From: JAXMBN01 sp046349875
GTDB taxonomy: Bacteria; Planctomycetota; Planctomycetia; Pirellulales; Pirellulaceae
Length of the DNA: 32,580 nucleotides
Reading direction: 5' to 3'
NCBI GenBank assembly: GCA_046349875.1
Contig: JAXMBN010000053.1
Span: 1-32,580, forward strand
Position numbers and translations under genes: made by a program. A model generated the notes under the pieces. The model had not been told where the DNA came from. It worked only from the letters and a program-made list of their open reading frames with translations, and did not search any database. Shown here one piece after another: positions 1 through 8,233 of this stretch (position 1 is the first letter of the stretch; each line of letters begins with the position of its first letter).

Positions 1-693
1 CGCCCTGCGCCGACTGGCAGCATCGATCCCGCTTCCGATTCGCAGAAGACTGGGGGATATCAATCCGATTGGCTCGAGTGGAAAGATCGTTACTTGCGTC
101 GCGGCATCGACGAGGAACGACGCCAGCAAGTTCGAACCGAGGAAACTCCATTCCTGTGCATACTTCAATCCGCATCGCAATCCAACGGACTTCAGGATCC
201 GCTTGGCTTCATTCATTCGCTCTCCACCCAAGAACTTTCCACCCTTCAGCATATGCATGGACTTGCGGATGCCATTCGCCCCGAAACACTCAACGAAGAA
301 GGTGCCATGAACTTGCTCAAAGTTCCAGGCACAGGAGTAGACCTTAACGGCGATGGACTCCAACAAGTTGGTATCGCTTTGACTTGGCAGTTTCCACCAA
401 GCGATGCACCCGCATCTGTTCGCGAGGCATGGCGAAAGACGCTAGAAGGTAAGCCTGAAGCAGATGAATTTCTATTGTCGGGTAGTTTTTTACCGATGAC
501 GCTCTCGATCAATGGAAATCCTAGCAGCAATCCCTTTGGTCCGAAAACGGATTACGCATCGCTAATCGCCCAAGTCCGCGATGCAGCGATCCAGTCACGT
601 CCCTACGATCAACCATGGCAACAGGAAACTCGCGATCACGAGATTCGATTGCTGAGCGAGTTCTTAGGAAATGTTGAATCGCTCAGCAACTAA
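1..693 (+). CDS. Hypothetical protein, 3' part (5' end outside window)
   Basis: The reading frame is open from base 1 to the TAA at 691-693, so these 230 residues are the C-terminal part of a longer protein. The only start-like codon near the left edge is a TTG at 94, and the frame continues upstream of it with similar composition, so the true start is probably outside the window. I recognise no domain. The fragment is soluble, with no hydrophobic segment long enough for a membrane helix and no cysteine or histidine motif. It has a short GTGVDLNGDG stretch, which resembles a calcium-binding or dockerin-like turn but occurs only once. The next gene is on the same strand about 160 bases downstream and could share its transcript. 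Confidence 0.6.
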   Translation, partial: RPAPTGSIDPASDSQKTGGYQSDWLEWKDRYLRRGIDEERRQQVRTEETPFLCILQSASQSNGLQDPLGFIHSLSTQELSTLQHMHGLADAIRPETLNEEGAMNLLKVPGTGVDLNGDGLQQVGIALTWQFPPSDAPASVREAWRKTLEGKPEADEFLLSGSFLPMTLSINGNPSSNPFGPKTDYASLIAQVRDAAIQSRPYDQPWQQETRDHEIRLLSEFLGNVESLSN

Positions 694-845
694 TTCCAAC
701 TTTGCTTCGTTCATCATTCCACGCTCGTAGACATCGGTTAAAGTTCTTTCTCGCGTGACTCTTCTCCGATTGCAATGTTGTTGCCCTGCTATTGCATGCT
801 CTAGAATAAGTCTTAGCGTTACTGCAACCACGCGAACGAGACGAT

Positions 846-850
846 GGAGA
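846..850 (+). promoter_or_regulatory. Ribosome binding site that decides the start at 856
   Basis: GGAGA lies five bases before the ATG at 856. The first in-frame ATG, at 844, overlaps this site and has no purine-rich sequence of its own, so translation most likely starts at 856. Starting there also gives a cleaner signal peptide, MKISFCLGQ. Confidence 0.55.
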
Positions 851-855
851 TTTCA

Positions 856-1812
856 ATGAAAATCAGTTTCTGCCTTGGCCAAGGAATCGTGGCCCTTCTG
901 ATTCTCTGCACCATTTGTGGAGCCCAGGATCGAGCGGAAATCGCTGAAGCAAAGCGAAAGCAACTCTATGAGGTTGCAAAGTCGTATCCTACCCATAACA
1001 GCGCAGGAGCCAAGCTGGACGAAGATCTTGCACGACTGGGGCAACTTGCTCCACTTCGCAAACATATCGATGAACTCGAAACAGAATTCGCTTCAGAGAT
1101 TGCTTCCAAAGTTCAACCCTATCGAAATCTTCTAGGGACCATTCAATACTCACGCGACCGACTTGCAGATTTTGAAAAAGGTATGCGAGACTATTCGAGT
1201 TCGGAAGCGATTCAAGCAGATGCCGATCACGTCCGTAAAATGTTGGCTATGTCCCTCGAATACAAGGCACCTGCCTATTTCCGTCCCGAAAATGACATTG
1301 CGCGCACGTCGCAACGCATCGCGAAACGCATTCAGGTGTTGGAATCGCTTGACCCAAAGAACGATGAGCTTGCAAGTGCCAAGAAGATCGCCAAGGAACT
1401 AGCGGAAGAGACTCAAAAAACTCAAGCTCAATTGATCGGTGGGATCTTGGAACAGAACGAACTTCCCAAAGATCAGTACCGCGGAAAGGATCGCGATGCT
1501 CTCCTAAAACTGGTCCGCGCAACATGGACGGAAAAATCACCCAAAGCCAAAATCGTGCGCGACGGGTTGATCGGGGACCAATGGACGCGAACTCACAAAT
1601 GGGAAGTGCAAAACAAATCCCTCATCGAGGTCGATCAGAGTCGCATTCAAGGATTCGTTCTGATCGATAACGATGCCAAGACTTATGCGATTCGATGGAT
1701 TCAGATTCAAAAAGATCACGTCAACCATGATAAGATCGAAGCCTGGATCATCAGCGACCCCCAGGCCAAGCCCGAGCCCATGGAACAAATCCTCAAAAGC
1801 AAGGTGAAATAG
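856..1812 (+). CDS. Secreted hypothetical protein
   Basis: The 318-residue product begins with a signal peptide (MKISF, then a hydrophobic core GIVALLILCTIC, with likely cleavage near CGA-QD), so it should be exported. The mature part is rich in Lys, Glu, Ala and Gln and looks largely helical. Residues of about 25-190 have heptad-like charged repeats that could form a coiled coil. The last 110 residues are more mixed, with aromatic residues (WTRTHKWEV, YAIRWIQIQKDH) suggesting a small beta-containing domain. I recognise no family and see no catalytic motif. It lies on the same strand as the truncated gene upstream and converges with the next gene, with only 30 bases between stop codons. A run of seven T follows its stop, but I find no convincing stem before it. 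Confidence 0.75.
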   Translation: MKISFCLGQGIVALLILCTICGAQDRAEIAEAKRKQLYEVAKSYPTHNSAGAKLDEDLARLGQLAPLRKHIDELETEFASEIASKVQPYRNLLGTIQYSRDRLADFEKGMRDYSSSEAIQADADHVRKMLAMSLEYKAPAYFRPENDIARTSQRIAKRIQVLESLDPKNDELASAKKIAKELAEETQKTQAQLIGGILEQNELPKDQYRGKDRDALLKLVRATWTEKSPKAKIVRDGLIGDQWTRTHKWEVQNKSLIEVDQSRIQGFVLIDNDAKTYAIRWIQIQKDHVNHDKIEAWIISDPQAKPEPMEQILKSKVK

Positions 1813-1842
1813 GCACGCAATCAAAGACGCTCTTTTTTTGGC

Positions 1843-3114
1843 CTATTCGTACAGCTGATCTTCATCCCAGGCATCATCCAACATTTGATGGATGGCCTCC
1901 AAGAGGAGGAAGAACTCACCTTGGTATTCTTGAAATCGCTCCTCATCGAGCGTTCCATTACTTCGCATGGCGAAAAGCGCTCCGCGAAAGAAAGCTAATC
2001 CTCGAAGGGCGCGACGAAGCTGAACGATCGAATAGGCACGATCCATACGTGAACCGTCGACTCGTACCGATGCTTGCACAATCCCTCCTACGACATCTCC
2101 TAGGCCGCGAGATGCAATCTGAAGATGATTGTTAAGCTCGGCATCTTTTCCTTGCATCGCGTAAAGCTCAACCAATACGCTTTCGGCCCGTGAAAGAATA
2201 GGATGACGAATTTCAGGCGCCATCGATTCCTCTTCCCAATCCATGTCGTCATCTTCATCCTCCTCTTCCCAGTCCTCGGCTTCCCATTCGAGGTCATTGC
2301 TTTCCTCCTCGATCGAGCCTTCTGCTTCTTCTCGAAGGACTCCGTGCTGCTTGAACGCTTCGGCCATCGCCTCTTTAAAATCAGAGCCTGTCGCCATCTG
2401 CTCTTCGATGTATCGCAAGATGCGATCCATTTTTCTTTGCCGATCTTGATGATCTTGAGTTGCTACTGCAACTTCCTCCTCCAGCGATTTTTCCTCGTCA
2501 ATGCCCAAGGTTGGAGATGCGGCAGGTCTAATTTCAGTGTCCCCGCGCTGAGCGATATGGTGATGAACGAGTTGTTGCACTCGATGCAATCGAGCAATCA
2601 CGATCTCGGGATCTTCGATCGCCTCAGAACTCAAACCCGAAACAGCCGTCAGGATGGGAAGCGACTTTGAATCCGAAGCAGCAGATGGAAGCAACACGCT
2701 CCAGTCCCTCGTCGCATAAAACCCCGTCGAATCATGAACCTCCAAATTGCTCATGAAGTGTTTCTGGAGCGAATCTAAAAGGGAGAGCACCGCAACGTGC
2801 CCCATCGGGCCAGCCGTTTGTGTGGCAATGCGGCAATACTCGGCCTGATCAAGTTTCCCCAATTCCGCATCTTCGATTCGATCCAACGGGACCAATGTTC
2901 CTTCGGGCGACAACAACACACTCAGCGTCTCCAGCCCTGGTGCCATCTCAATCAGTACGCCCCGAACCATGCGCTGAGGGTCCTCGTCCGAATACGATCG
3001 CCATAAGGTAGCGTTTCCTCCCAAAGCAAATGTGGCGTCCATGATGGCATCCTCCATGGACTCCAAATCTTCCCTTTGGTCGAGCGACCCGCGATAAGTA
3101 ATGATCCATTGCAT
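1843..3114 (-). CDS. Hypothetical protein with a very acidic central segment
   Basis: The frame is open up to 3204, but I prefer the ATG at 3114 (protein begins MQWIITYRGSLDQ), giving 423 residues; the 30 residues upstream are basic and unlike the rest. No signal peptide or membrane helix is visible, so it is probably cytoplasmic. The N-terminal 180 residues look globular. A charged helical stretch follows, then an extremely acidic run dominated by Glu, Asp and Trp at forward positions of about 2215-2310. The C-terminal 120 residues look like an alpha-helical bundle. I do not recognise a family. The gene is divergent from the sigma factor gene, sharing a 260-base intergenic region, so the two could be co-regulated; that is inference from position only. 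Confidence 0.75.
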   Translation of the reverse strand: MQWIITYRGSLDQREDLESMEDAIMDATFALGGNATLWRSYSDEDPQRMVRGVLIEMAPGLETLSVLLSPEGTLVPLDRIEDAELGKLDQAEYCRIATQTAGPMGHVAVLSLLDSLQKHFMSNLEVHDSTGFYATRDWSVLLPSAASDSKSLPILTAVSGLSSEAIEDPEIVIARLHRVQQLVHHHIAQRGDTEIRPAASPTLGIDEEKSLEEEVAVATQDHQDRQRKMDRILRYIEEQMATGSDFKEAMAEAFKQHGVLREEAEGSIEEESNDLEWEAEDWEEEDEDDDMDWEEESMAPEIRHPILSRAESVLVELYAMQGKDAELNNHLQIASRGLGDVVGGIVQASVRVDGSRMDRAYSIVQLRRALRGLAFFRGALFAMRSNGTLDEERFQEYQGEFFLLLEAIHQMLDDAWDEDQLYE

Positions 3115-3153
3115 CCTAAAGGCCCCCCAACTCCGGATTCGATACCCATTTCC

Positions 3154-3177
3154 TGGAACGTTCCATTTTCTGGAACG
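3154..3177. promoter_or_regulatory. Possible operator: palindrome TGGAACGTTCCA plus a repeated half-site
   Basis: A perfect 12-bp palindrome TGGAACGTTCCA at 3154-3165 is followed by another TGGAACG at 3171-3177. Both lie in the divergent region between the acidic-protein gene and the sigma factor gene. A 12-bp palindrome is expected several times by chance in a window of this size. The extra half-site and the location are the only reasons to list it. Confidence 0.25.
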
Positions 3178-3219
3178 ATAATGGAAGTTCAAGGCGTTGT
3201 ACATGGTGACTTTTCTTCG

Positions 3220-3251
3220 CTTTGGCCATTGTGTCCTTTGGCCATTGTGTC
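3220..3251. repeat. Perfect 16-bp tandem duplication upstream of the sigma factor gene
   Basis: CTTTGGCCATTGTGTC occurs at 3220-3235 and again, with no gap, at 3236-3251. Each copy contains the palindrome TGGCCA. It lies 123 bases before the sigma factor ATG and 105 bases before the start of the divergent gene. A weak promoter-like pair follows it, TTGCAA at 3260 and TACCAT at 3284 with an 18-base spacer. It may be a doubled protein-binding site or a simple slippage product. Confidence 0.85.
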
Positions 3252-3373
3252 GCAGCGACTTGCAACGAGCAGGACGAGGAACCTACCATAAAGGACGGTA
3301 TGGTTGGCTCAAATGTCGCCTGTCATCCTCCAGCGGCCGACTTCGGAGTATAGCAATTGAAGCGAACGATCGT

Positions 3374-3946
3374 ATGGTAACGCCCAACCCCCACTATGCT
3401 GAACGACTTGAGCCCTATCGAGGCTACCTACGCATTCTCGCTTCGATGAGCGTTTCCGATAAGCTGCGTACAAAACTCGACCTCTCCGGTGTCGTTCAAT
3501 GGACGTTGTGGGAGGCCAGTCAACGACAAAGTGAACCTTGGTCAAGCGATCCACTTCAATGCAAAGCGTTCCTCCGTACCATTCTCGCTCGCAATCTCGA
3601 TGACGAAATTCGCAAGCTTCGACGAGCCTGTCGAGATGTTGACCGCGAGCAACCCTTGCAGGTCAATCTGGAGAATTCTTCGGCCCAGCTTGAGCAAGCC
3701 ATCGCCCGCCCCGACCTTTCGCCAAGTCAGTGGTACTCGCAAAAAGAACAAGCCCTGCTAGTCTCTCAAGCCATCGCGAATCTCCCTGAACTACAACGCG
3801 AAGCGATTGTCCTTCGCTACCTCAAGCAAGAACCGATTGCAAGGATTGCAGAGCACCTTCAAAAATCCCCCGAGGCGATTGCGGGCCTTCTCAAAAGAGG
3901 CCTTCAAAAGCTTCGCGATAGTATGGAAAGCGAGGGCTCCGCATGA
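3374..3946 (+). CDS. ECF-type RNA polymerase sigma factor
   Basis: I chose the ATG at 3374 (MVTPNPHYAERLEPYRG), which gives 190 residues, typical of this class; the frame is open upstream but that part does not look like protein. Residues of about 15-80 resemble sigma region 2 (YLRILASMSVSDKLRTKLD), followed by a variable charged linker. Residues of about 125-185 match region 4, with a clear helix-turn-helix (ANLPELQREAIVLRYL, then PIARIAEHLQKSPEAIAGLL). Such proteins direct RNA polymerase to a small set of promoters. Its stop overlaps the kinase start by four bases (ATGA), so the two are very probably co-translated. Planctomycete ECF factors are often encoded beside Ser/Thr kinases, and phosphorylation of the sigma factor or an associated protein is a reasonable inference. 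No anti-sigma gene is seen next to it. Confidence 0.88.
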   Translation: MVTPNPHYAERLEPYRGYLRILASMSVSDKLRTKLDLSGVVQWTLWEASQRQSEPWSSDPLQCKAFLRTILARNLDDEIRKLRRACRDVDREQPLQVNLENSSAQLEQAIARPDLSPSQWYSQKEQALLVSQAIANLPELQREAIVLRYLKQEPIARIAEHLQKSPEAIAGLLKRGLQKLRDSMESEGSA

Positions 3947-5673
3947 GCTCTCTATCGGATTCGGATAGCTCCATTCGGTCGATCGATATCTTGATTGCCG
4001 ACTATATGGCCTCGATGGATGCAGGAAAGCAAGAGCCACTCGAATCCTTCATTGCCAAACACCCTCAGCATGCCGATGCACTTCGTACTTTCTTTCAACA
4101 AGATCAAGCGATTCATCATGCCTATTCGGGGACCGCACGAAGCGATGGCACGCCTTTGGCAAGGACATGGCCGCTCAAGTCGTTCACATCCAAGGAGCCG
4201 CAGAACGAGATAGCATGGATTGGCGATTACGAAATCCTTGAAGAGATAGCCCGCGGAGGGATGGGAGTCGTTTATCGAGCTCGCCATCGTCATCTCGGGC
4301 GAACTGTCGCTCTCAAAGTGATTCTCCAGGGCGACCTTGCGACACAGGCCGAATTGCAGCGTTCTCGGAGCGAGGCAGAAGCGGCAGCGCATCTCGATCA
4401 TCCTGGAATCGTTCCCATCTACGAGATTGGCGAATATCACGGGTTGCCCTACTATACGATGGCCTTTGTCCCTGGGATTAGCTTGGCCCAAGCGTTGCAG
4501 CATGGCCCTTTACCGGTCGATACGTCTGTTCGCCTATTGATTGCATTATGCGACGCTTTGCAGCATGCCCACGATCGTGGCGTCATCCATCGCGATCTCA
4601 AACCAGCCAATATCCTGCTTCAAGCCGATGAACCATCCAACCCCAAAGAGGTCGATGCACTTCAACGCGAATCGGAAACAAACCAACACCAATGGAAACC
4701 TCGCATTACCGATTTTGGACTCGCCAAACGACTGTGCGGTCAAGAGGACTTCACCAGAACAGGGCAAATCGTTGGAACTCCCAACTATATGTCACCGGAA
4801 CAAGCCTCGGGTCACTCGAGCCAAGTTGGACCGTCGAGCGATCTCTATTCGTTGGGTGCCGTGTTCTATCAAATGCTGGTAGGGCACCCTCCCTTCCTTG
4901 CCGATAATCCCATTCAAACGCTCAAACAAGTGTTAGAGTCTGATCCCGTGCCGCTACGCTTGTACAACCGAACTATCCCCAAAGATGTCGAGGCCATTTG
5001 TCTCAAGTGTTTACAGAAAACAACAGAGCAGCGTTACGCTTCTGCTCATGATTTGCAGAGCGATTTAGAAAGATTTGCTCGCGGCGAAGAAGTTCTCGCG
5101 CGTTCGATTCCTCTATTGGATCGGCTAGCGAATCTTCTCAAACAAGATCGGAATGAAGCCCATTTTCAGGGTTGGGGATCGACCCTTATCGCCTTCGCGA
5201 TCGTGATCCTGATTTCGCACGCAGTCATTTACGGATTGGATCGTTACCAGGCAGCATCATGGTGGGCCTATCTGCCTCCACGGATTGCCATGTTTGGCTC
5301 CCTCTTCTTCGTACTTCATCGCGCTCGCACCTACTCCATCTTGCCAACCAATTCGGTGGAACGATTGGTTTGGGCGATCTGGATGGGTTACCTCATGGCA
5401 ATCGGTACCATCAATGCCATTCTGTCTACAATGGGACGATCGCACACAGAAACCTATCCCTTCTTTGCAGTGCTCGCAGGCTTTGGGTTCTTTGTGATGG
5501 GAACTCCGGTGTGGCGAGGTGGCTATATCCTGGGAGTCCTTTGGATGATTATGGCACCGCTATTGGTACTCGCTCCACAAACCGCCCCTCTTTGGATCGG
5601 CAGCCTCTGGTTCGTGTCGCTCGTTGCGTTCGGTTTATACTATCGGCACTCACCCAAAAAGCCGACCTCTTGA
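3943..5673 (+). CDS. Membrane-anchored Ser/Thr protein kinase
   Basis: This 576-residue protein has an N-terminal helical segment (residues of about 12-55, with LESFIAKHPQHADALRTFF) typical of planctomycete kinases. A complete Hanks-type kinase domain follows at about 95-380. The motifs are all present: glycine loop RGGMGVVYRA (104-113), catalytic Lys125 in ALKV, HRDLKPAN (216-223, Asp218), DFG (257-259), and the activation-loop end GTPNYMSPEQ. An insertion of about 25 polar residues separates the HRD and DFG motifs. Residues of about 411-566 form five or six hydrophobic membrane segments, ending in a short basic tail. There is no PASTA or other recognisable extracellular sensor, so the signal may be sensed in the membrane part. 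Its ATG overlaps the sigma factor stop by four bases. Confidence 0.93.
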   Translation: MSSLSDSDSSIRSIDILIADYMASMDAGKQEPLESFIAKHPQHADALRTFFQQDQAIHHAYSGTARSDGTPLARTWPLKSFTSKEPQNEIAWIGDYEILEEIARGGMGVVYRARHRHLGRTVALKVILQGDLATQAELQRSRSEAEAAAHLDHPGIVPIYEIGEYHGLPYYTMAFVPGISLAQALQHGPLPVDTSVRLLIALCDALQHAHDRGVIHRDLKPANILLQADEPSNPKEVDALQRESETNQHQWKPRITDFGLAKRLCGQEDFTRTGQIVGTPNYMSPEQASGHSSQVGPSSDLYSLGAVFYQMLVGHPPFLADNPIQTLKQVLESDPVPLRLYNRTIPKDVEAICLKCLQKTTEQRYASAHDLQSDLERFARGEEVLARSIPLLDRLANLLKQDRNEAHFQGWGSTLIAFAIVILISHAVIYGLDRYQAASWWAYLPPRIAMFGSLFFVLHRARTYSILPTNSVERLVWAIWMGYLMAIGTINAILSTMGRSHTETYPFFAVLAGFGFFVMGTPVWRGGYILGVLWMIMAPLLVLAPQTAPLWIGSLWFVSLVAFGLYYRHSPKKPTS

Positions 5674-5707
5674 TGCGCTCCGTACTCAGCTTTTCCAATC
5701 CTCCAAG

Positions 5708-6046
5708 CTATTCCTTGTGATGGGAGAGTACCTTGGAAAAAGTGGCTGCGACAAATGCAAACGCCCAAATATAGAGATACACAATTCCGATTCCGAGCAA
5801 CGCCACTCGAATCAATGGATAGTCGCGACTGGGTTCCCCAAGACAAGCCTGCGCCACGAAGGCAATTGCGATCGTGGTCATCAAAAGGGAGCGAATCGAA
5901 AACTGATTCGGCGGATGCTCTGATTTCGGTCCGCCTACGACGTCCTCCTCCAGAGTTCCAGTGTCCAAATCTCGACCGCAATTCCAGCATCGCTCAAATC
6001 CTGGTTCCACTTCAGCATCACAGTACGAGCAATGACCATTCACCAA
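5708..6046 (-). CDS. Small zinc-ribbon membrane protein
   Basis: This 112-residue product starts with a four-cysteine zinc ribbon, CSYC then CWNC, within the first 25 residues. Two hydrophobic segments follow (SLLMTTIAIAFVAQACL and a longer one around VALLGIGIVYLYIWAFAFVA), so it should be a small inner-membrane protein with a cytoplasmic metal-binding head. There is no ATG start. The frame offers TTG at 6046 or GTG at 6043, and the sequence AAAGGA (forward 6053-6058) sits six bases before the TTG, favouring it. An in-frame stop lies upstream. The function is unknown. It converges with the kinase gene, with 34 bases between stops. Confidence 0.65.
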   Translation of the reverse strand: MVNGHCSYCDAEVEPGFERCWNCGRDLDTGTLEEDVVGGPKSEHPPNQFSIRSLLMTTIAIAFVAQACLGEPSRDYPLIRVALLGIGIVYLYIWAFAFVAATFSKVLSHHKE

Positions 6047-6108
6047 TCGAGATCCTTTCGCGGACGTCTTGCGCTACAACCACATGCATGATGCGTTGAT
6101 TGGGTCCA

Positions 6109-6396
6109 TCAGGCTTCTTTCCATCGCTGGACCATTTCGAACAATTCGGTTCCCATTTCCTCGCAATCCGATGGCTGAAACTGCGACGGCTCAAAAGCGG
6201 CAGAAAATACACGCGATATCACTGAGGACGCATCCTCAATGGATTGTATTCTGGGTATTTGACGAACGATAGCAAGAACTTCCGAATCAAATTCATCGAG
6301 CGGTGCTCCGCCTGCAAGCAAGGCGTAGGGATCCCATTGGGCTACGAGCTTTCGAACTGCTAATACAGCACGATCGAATTCTTGTCGTGTTTTCAT
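6109..6396 (-). CDS. Small soluble protein, possibly DUF1871-like
   Basis: This 95-residue protein (start ATG at 6396; a TTG at 6402 is also in frame) has no signal peptide or membrane helix. The stretch WDPYALLAGGAPLDEFDSEV, and a later PSDCEEMGTELFEMVQRW, resemble a small family of uncharacterised proteins with a WDP...GAP.DEYD pattern (DUF1871 as I recall it). The assignment is from memory of the pattern and is tentative. Members of such families are sometimes found near toxins or as immunity-like proteins, but nothing here supports that. It lies between two minus-strand membrane-protein genes and may share a transcript with them. Confidence 0.6.
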   Translation of the reverse strand: MKTRQEFDRAVLAVRKLVAQWDPYALLAGGAPLDEFDSEVLAIVRQIPRIQSIEDASSVISRVFSAAFEPSQFQPSDCEEMGTELFEMVQRWKEA

Positions 6397-6449
6397 TTTC
6401 AATTTGGTTACGTCTCTTCAAAAGAATACGCCTTGCAATCCCACACTGA

Positions 6450-6998
6450 TCATAGATCAATGGCCTTGGAAGTGGGTGGCGAGCTTCTCCAAAAGGTACG
6501 AAGCTGATACCACACGCCCAATCCCATTCCCAAGATTCCTCCGAGGTAGCTGGCGTTGTGAATCACTCCTACCCGCAGGAAACTCTGCGTATCCTCAACC
6601 TGCAGCTTCTGTAGAAATCGCAATTGCCATTCATTCGGTCCAGTGATCGCGAACGATCCGAGGTAGGCAAGCGATCCAGCCAAGAAGGTACTTCCCAATA
6701 CAAGACAGATCGCGCGAAGACTTGATTGGAAAAATACCCAATCATCACGAATCAACATTCCACTGCCTAAGACTGCAATCCCAAACAAACAACCCGCCCA
6801 CCAACTTGCAAAAAACCCTACGATTGCTGCCCCCGCTCGCGGGTGCATCTCCGAGCTCACATGAAACTGCAAGAATTTCAAACGCGTAAAATACTCTGGC
6901 GCTATTTGATACGTTACTTGGTCATGCAGAGCCCCATACAAACCTGCTAAAAGGCATGCAAGAACGAGAAGTCCGAGGATGATGAATGCTCGCTTCAT
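6450..6998 (-). CDS. Hypothetical membrane protein, four predicted helices
   Basis: The 182-residue product begins MKRAFIILGLLVLACLLAGL, a first membrane segment or uncleaved signal. Further hydrophobic segments lie near residues 57-80 (with ASWWAGCLFGIAVLGSG), 92-118 and 143-165. The loop after the first helix contains a YQIAPEYFTRLKFLQF motif that I have seen in an uncharacterised family of bacterial membrane proteins. A GGAG six bases before the ATG supports this start. No function can be assigned. It is followed closely by the small DUF1871-like gene on the same strand. Confidence 0.7.
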   Translation of the reverse strand: MKRAFIILGLLVLACLLAGLYGALHDQVTYQIAPEYFTRLKFLQFHVSSEMHPRAGAAIVGFFASWWAGCLFGIAVLGSGMLIRDDWVFFQSSLRAICLVLGSTFLAGSLAYLGSFAITGPNEWQLRFLQKLQVEDTQSFLRVGVIHNASYLGGILGMGLGVWYQLRTFWRSSPPTSKAIDL

Positions 6999-7116
6999 GG
7001 CACTCCTCGAAATTGCAGGCTTATCACGGACGATCCCAACCGCTGCTGCTTCTCTTCCCCAAAATGCATTTCAACTCCGTGAGTCATAGCAATTCCAACA
7101 ACGTTGGCATGACATG

Positions 7117-7878
7117 TCATATGAGTGTGTTTCCAGAGAGTGTCGCGATGATGGGGGCACCGCGAGTCACAATCATGGTGTGCTCAAACTGAGCCGATCG
7201 ATTCCCTGGTTTTCCTCGTAAAGTCCACCCATCGGAAGCGAGTGTTACCTCGGTACACTTCGTTGAAAGGAAAGGTTCAACAGCAATCACTTGTCCTAGC
7301 CGAAGTTTTCTTCGATCGTGACGATCATAATAACTCACCAAACCATCTGGCTCTTCATGAAGACTGCGCCCGATGCCATGTCCCGCTAGATTCTTGATGA
7401 CTTGAAAACCAAACGCTCTTGCCGTTTTCTCTACGGCATAACCAATGCGATTGAGGTCAGCGCCATCGCGTACTTCCATCATAGCTCGTTCTAATGCTTC
7501 ACGCGTTGCCGCGCAGAGTCGCTCTTGCTCAACATCACCCGGTGGTACCACCATGCTCACTCCTGTGTCCGCAAAGAACCCATCCATTTCTGCCGACACA
7601 TCGATGTTGACGACATCGCCACGATCCATCACGCGATGGCCTGGAATTCCATGAGCGGCTTCCTCATTCACGCTGATGCAGGTGGCCCCAGGGAAATGAT
7701 AGAGAGTACGAGGTGCAGAACGTGCGCCAAATCGATTCAGCAATTCATTTCCCAGCTGGTCCAGCTCGAATGTCGTCATTCCTGGTTCCACAGCTCGGAC
7801 CATTGCATCGCGGACCGCAGCAACGACACGTCCTGCGTTCATAATGCCATCCATATCCTGCTGATTCTCAATGGTCAT
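7117..7878 (-). CDS. map: Type I methionine aminopeptidase
   Basis: The enzyme removes the initiator methionine from new proteins in the cytoplasm. The 253-residue length is normal for the type I bacterial form, and no N-terminal zinc-finger extension is present. All expected residues are visible: His76 in AAHGIPG, metal ligands Asp93 and Asp104 in NIDVSAEMDGFFADTG, His167 in GHGIG, Glu201 in AVEPF, and Glu232 in QFEHTM. The start ATG at 7878 has only a weak GAG upstream, but the N-terminus aligns with the family as I know it. The gene stands alone, 118 bases upstream of the four-helix membrane protein gene. Many bacteria carry several map copies, so this need not be the essential one. Confidence 0.95.
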   Translation of the reverse strand: MTIENQQDMDGIMNAGRVVAAVRDAMVRAVEPGMTTFELDQLGNELLNRFGARSAPRTLYHFPGATCISVNEEAAHGIPGHRVMDRGDVVNIDVSAEMDGFFADTGVSMVVPPGDVEQERLCAATREALERAMMEVRDGADLNRIGYAVEKTARAFGFQVIKNLAGHGIGRSLHEEPDGLVSYYDRHDRRKLRLGQVIAVEPFLSTKCTEVTLASDGWTLRGKPGNRSAQFEHTMIVTRGAPIIATLSGNTLI

Positions 7879-8233
7879 CGGTTAGCTCGCTTTCTCGGAA
7901 AATTACTTCCGTTGATCATAACGCCAACCATCTATCTTTCGGATCAAGCTTCCTTAGAAAACAAGTATCACCCCAAATATCTCCTCGCATTCCACAGATT
8001 GGATTCCAACAGGTTTCGATCCATTGAAAGAATCTGGACTCCATCGGGACTGTATTTCAAAATTTTTCGTGACGAGCGCGCCCGAACTTCACATAGACGA
8101 CGATTCTTCAAGTAGAGCTGCACGCAATAAACTCTAAAGATTCAGGTACTGCAACCTCGGCTTCAACCACTTAAGGCGTTCTCGCCCCCTTCAAAACTAC
8201 CACTAGCGTCCCAAGGGCGCGCAAGGAACCATT
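7879..8233. other. Divergent intergenic region, no gene seen
   Basis: This 355-base gap separates the aminopeptidase gene (minus) from a secreted-protein gene (plus). Both promoters must lie here. I see no convincing -35/-10 pair, hairpin or coding pattern. AAGGA seven bases before the ATG at 8234 is the ribosome binding site of the plus-strand gene. Confidence 0.5.

Noticed and set aside
1829..1842. Possible intrinsic terminator from the run of seven T at 1833-1839
   Set aside because: No stable stem precedes the T-run on either strand.
7525..8115. Open plus-strand frame of 196 codons in and before the aminopeptidase gene
   Set aside because: Most of it is the antisense of the conserved aminopeptidase gene; the tail has no recognisable protein pattern or ribosome binding site.
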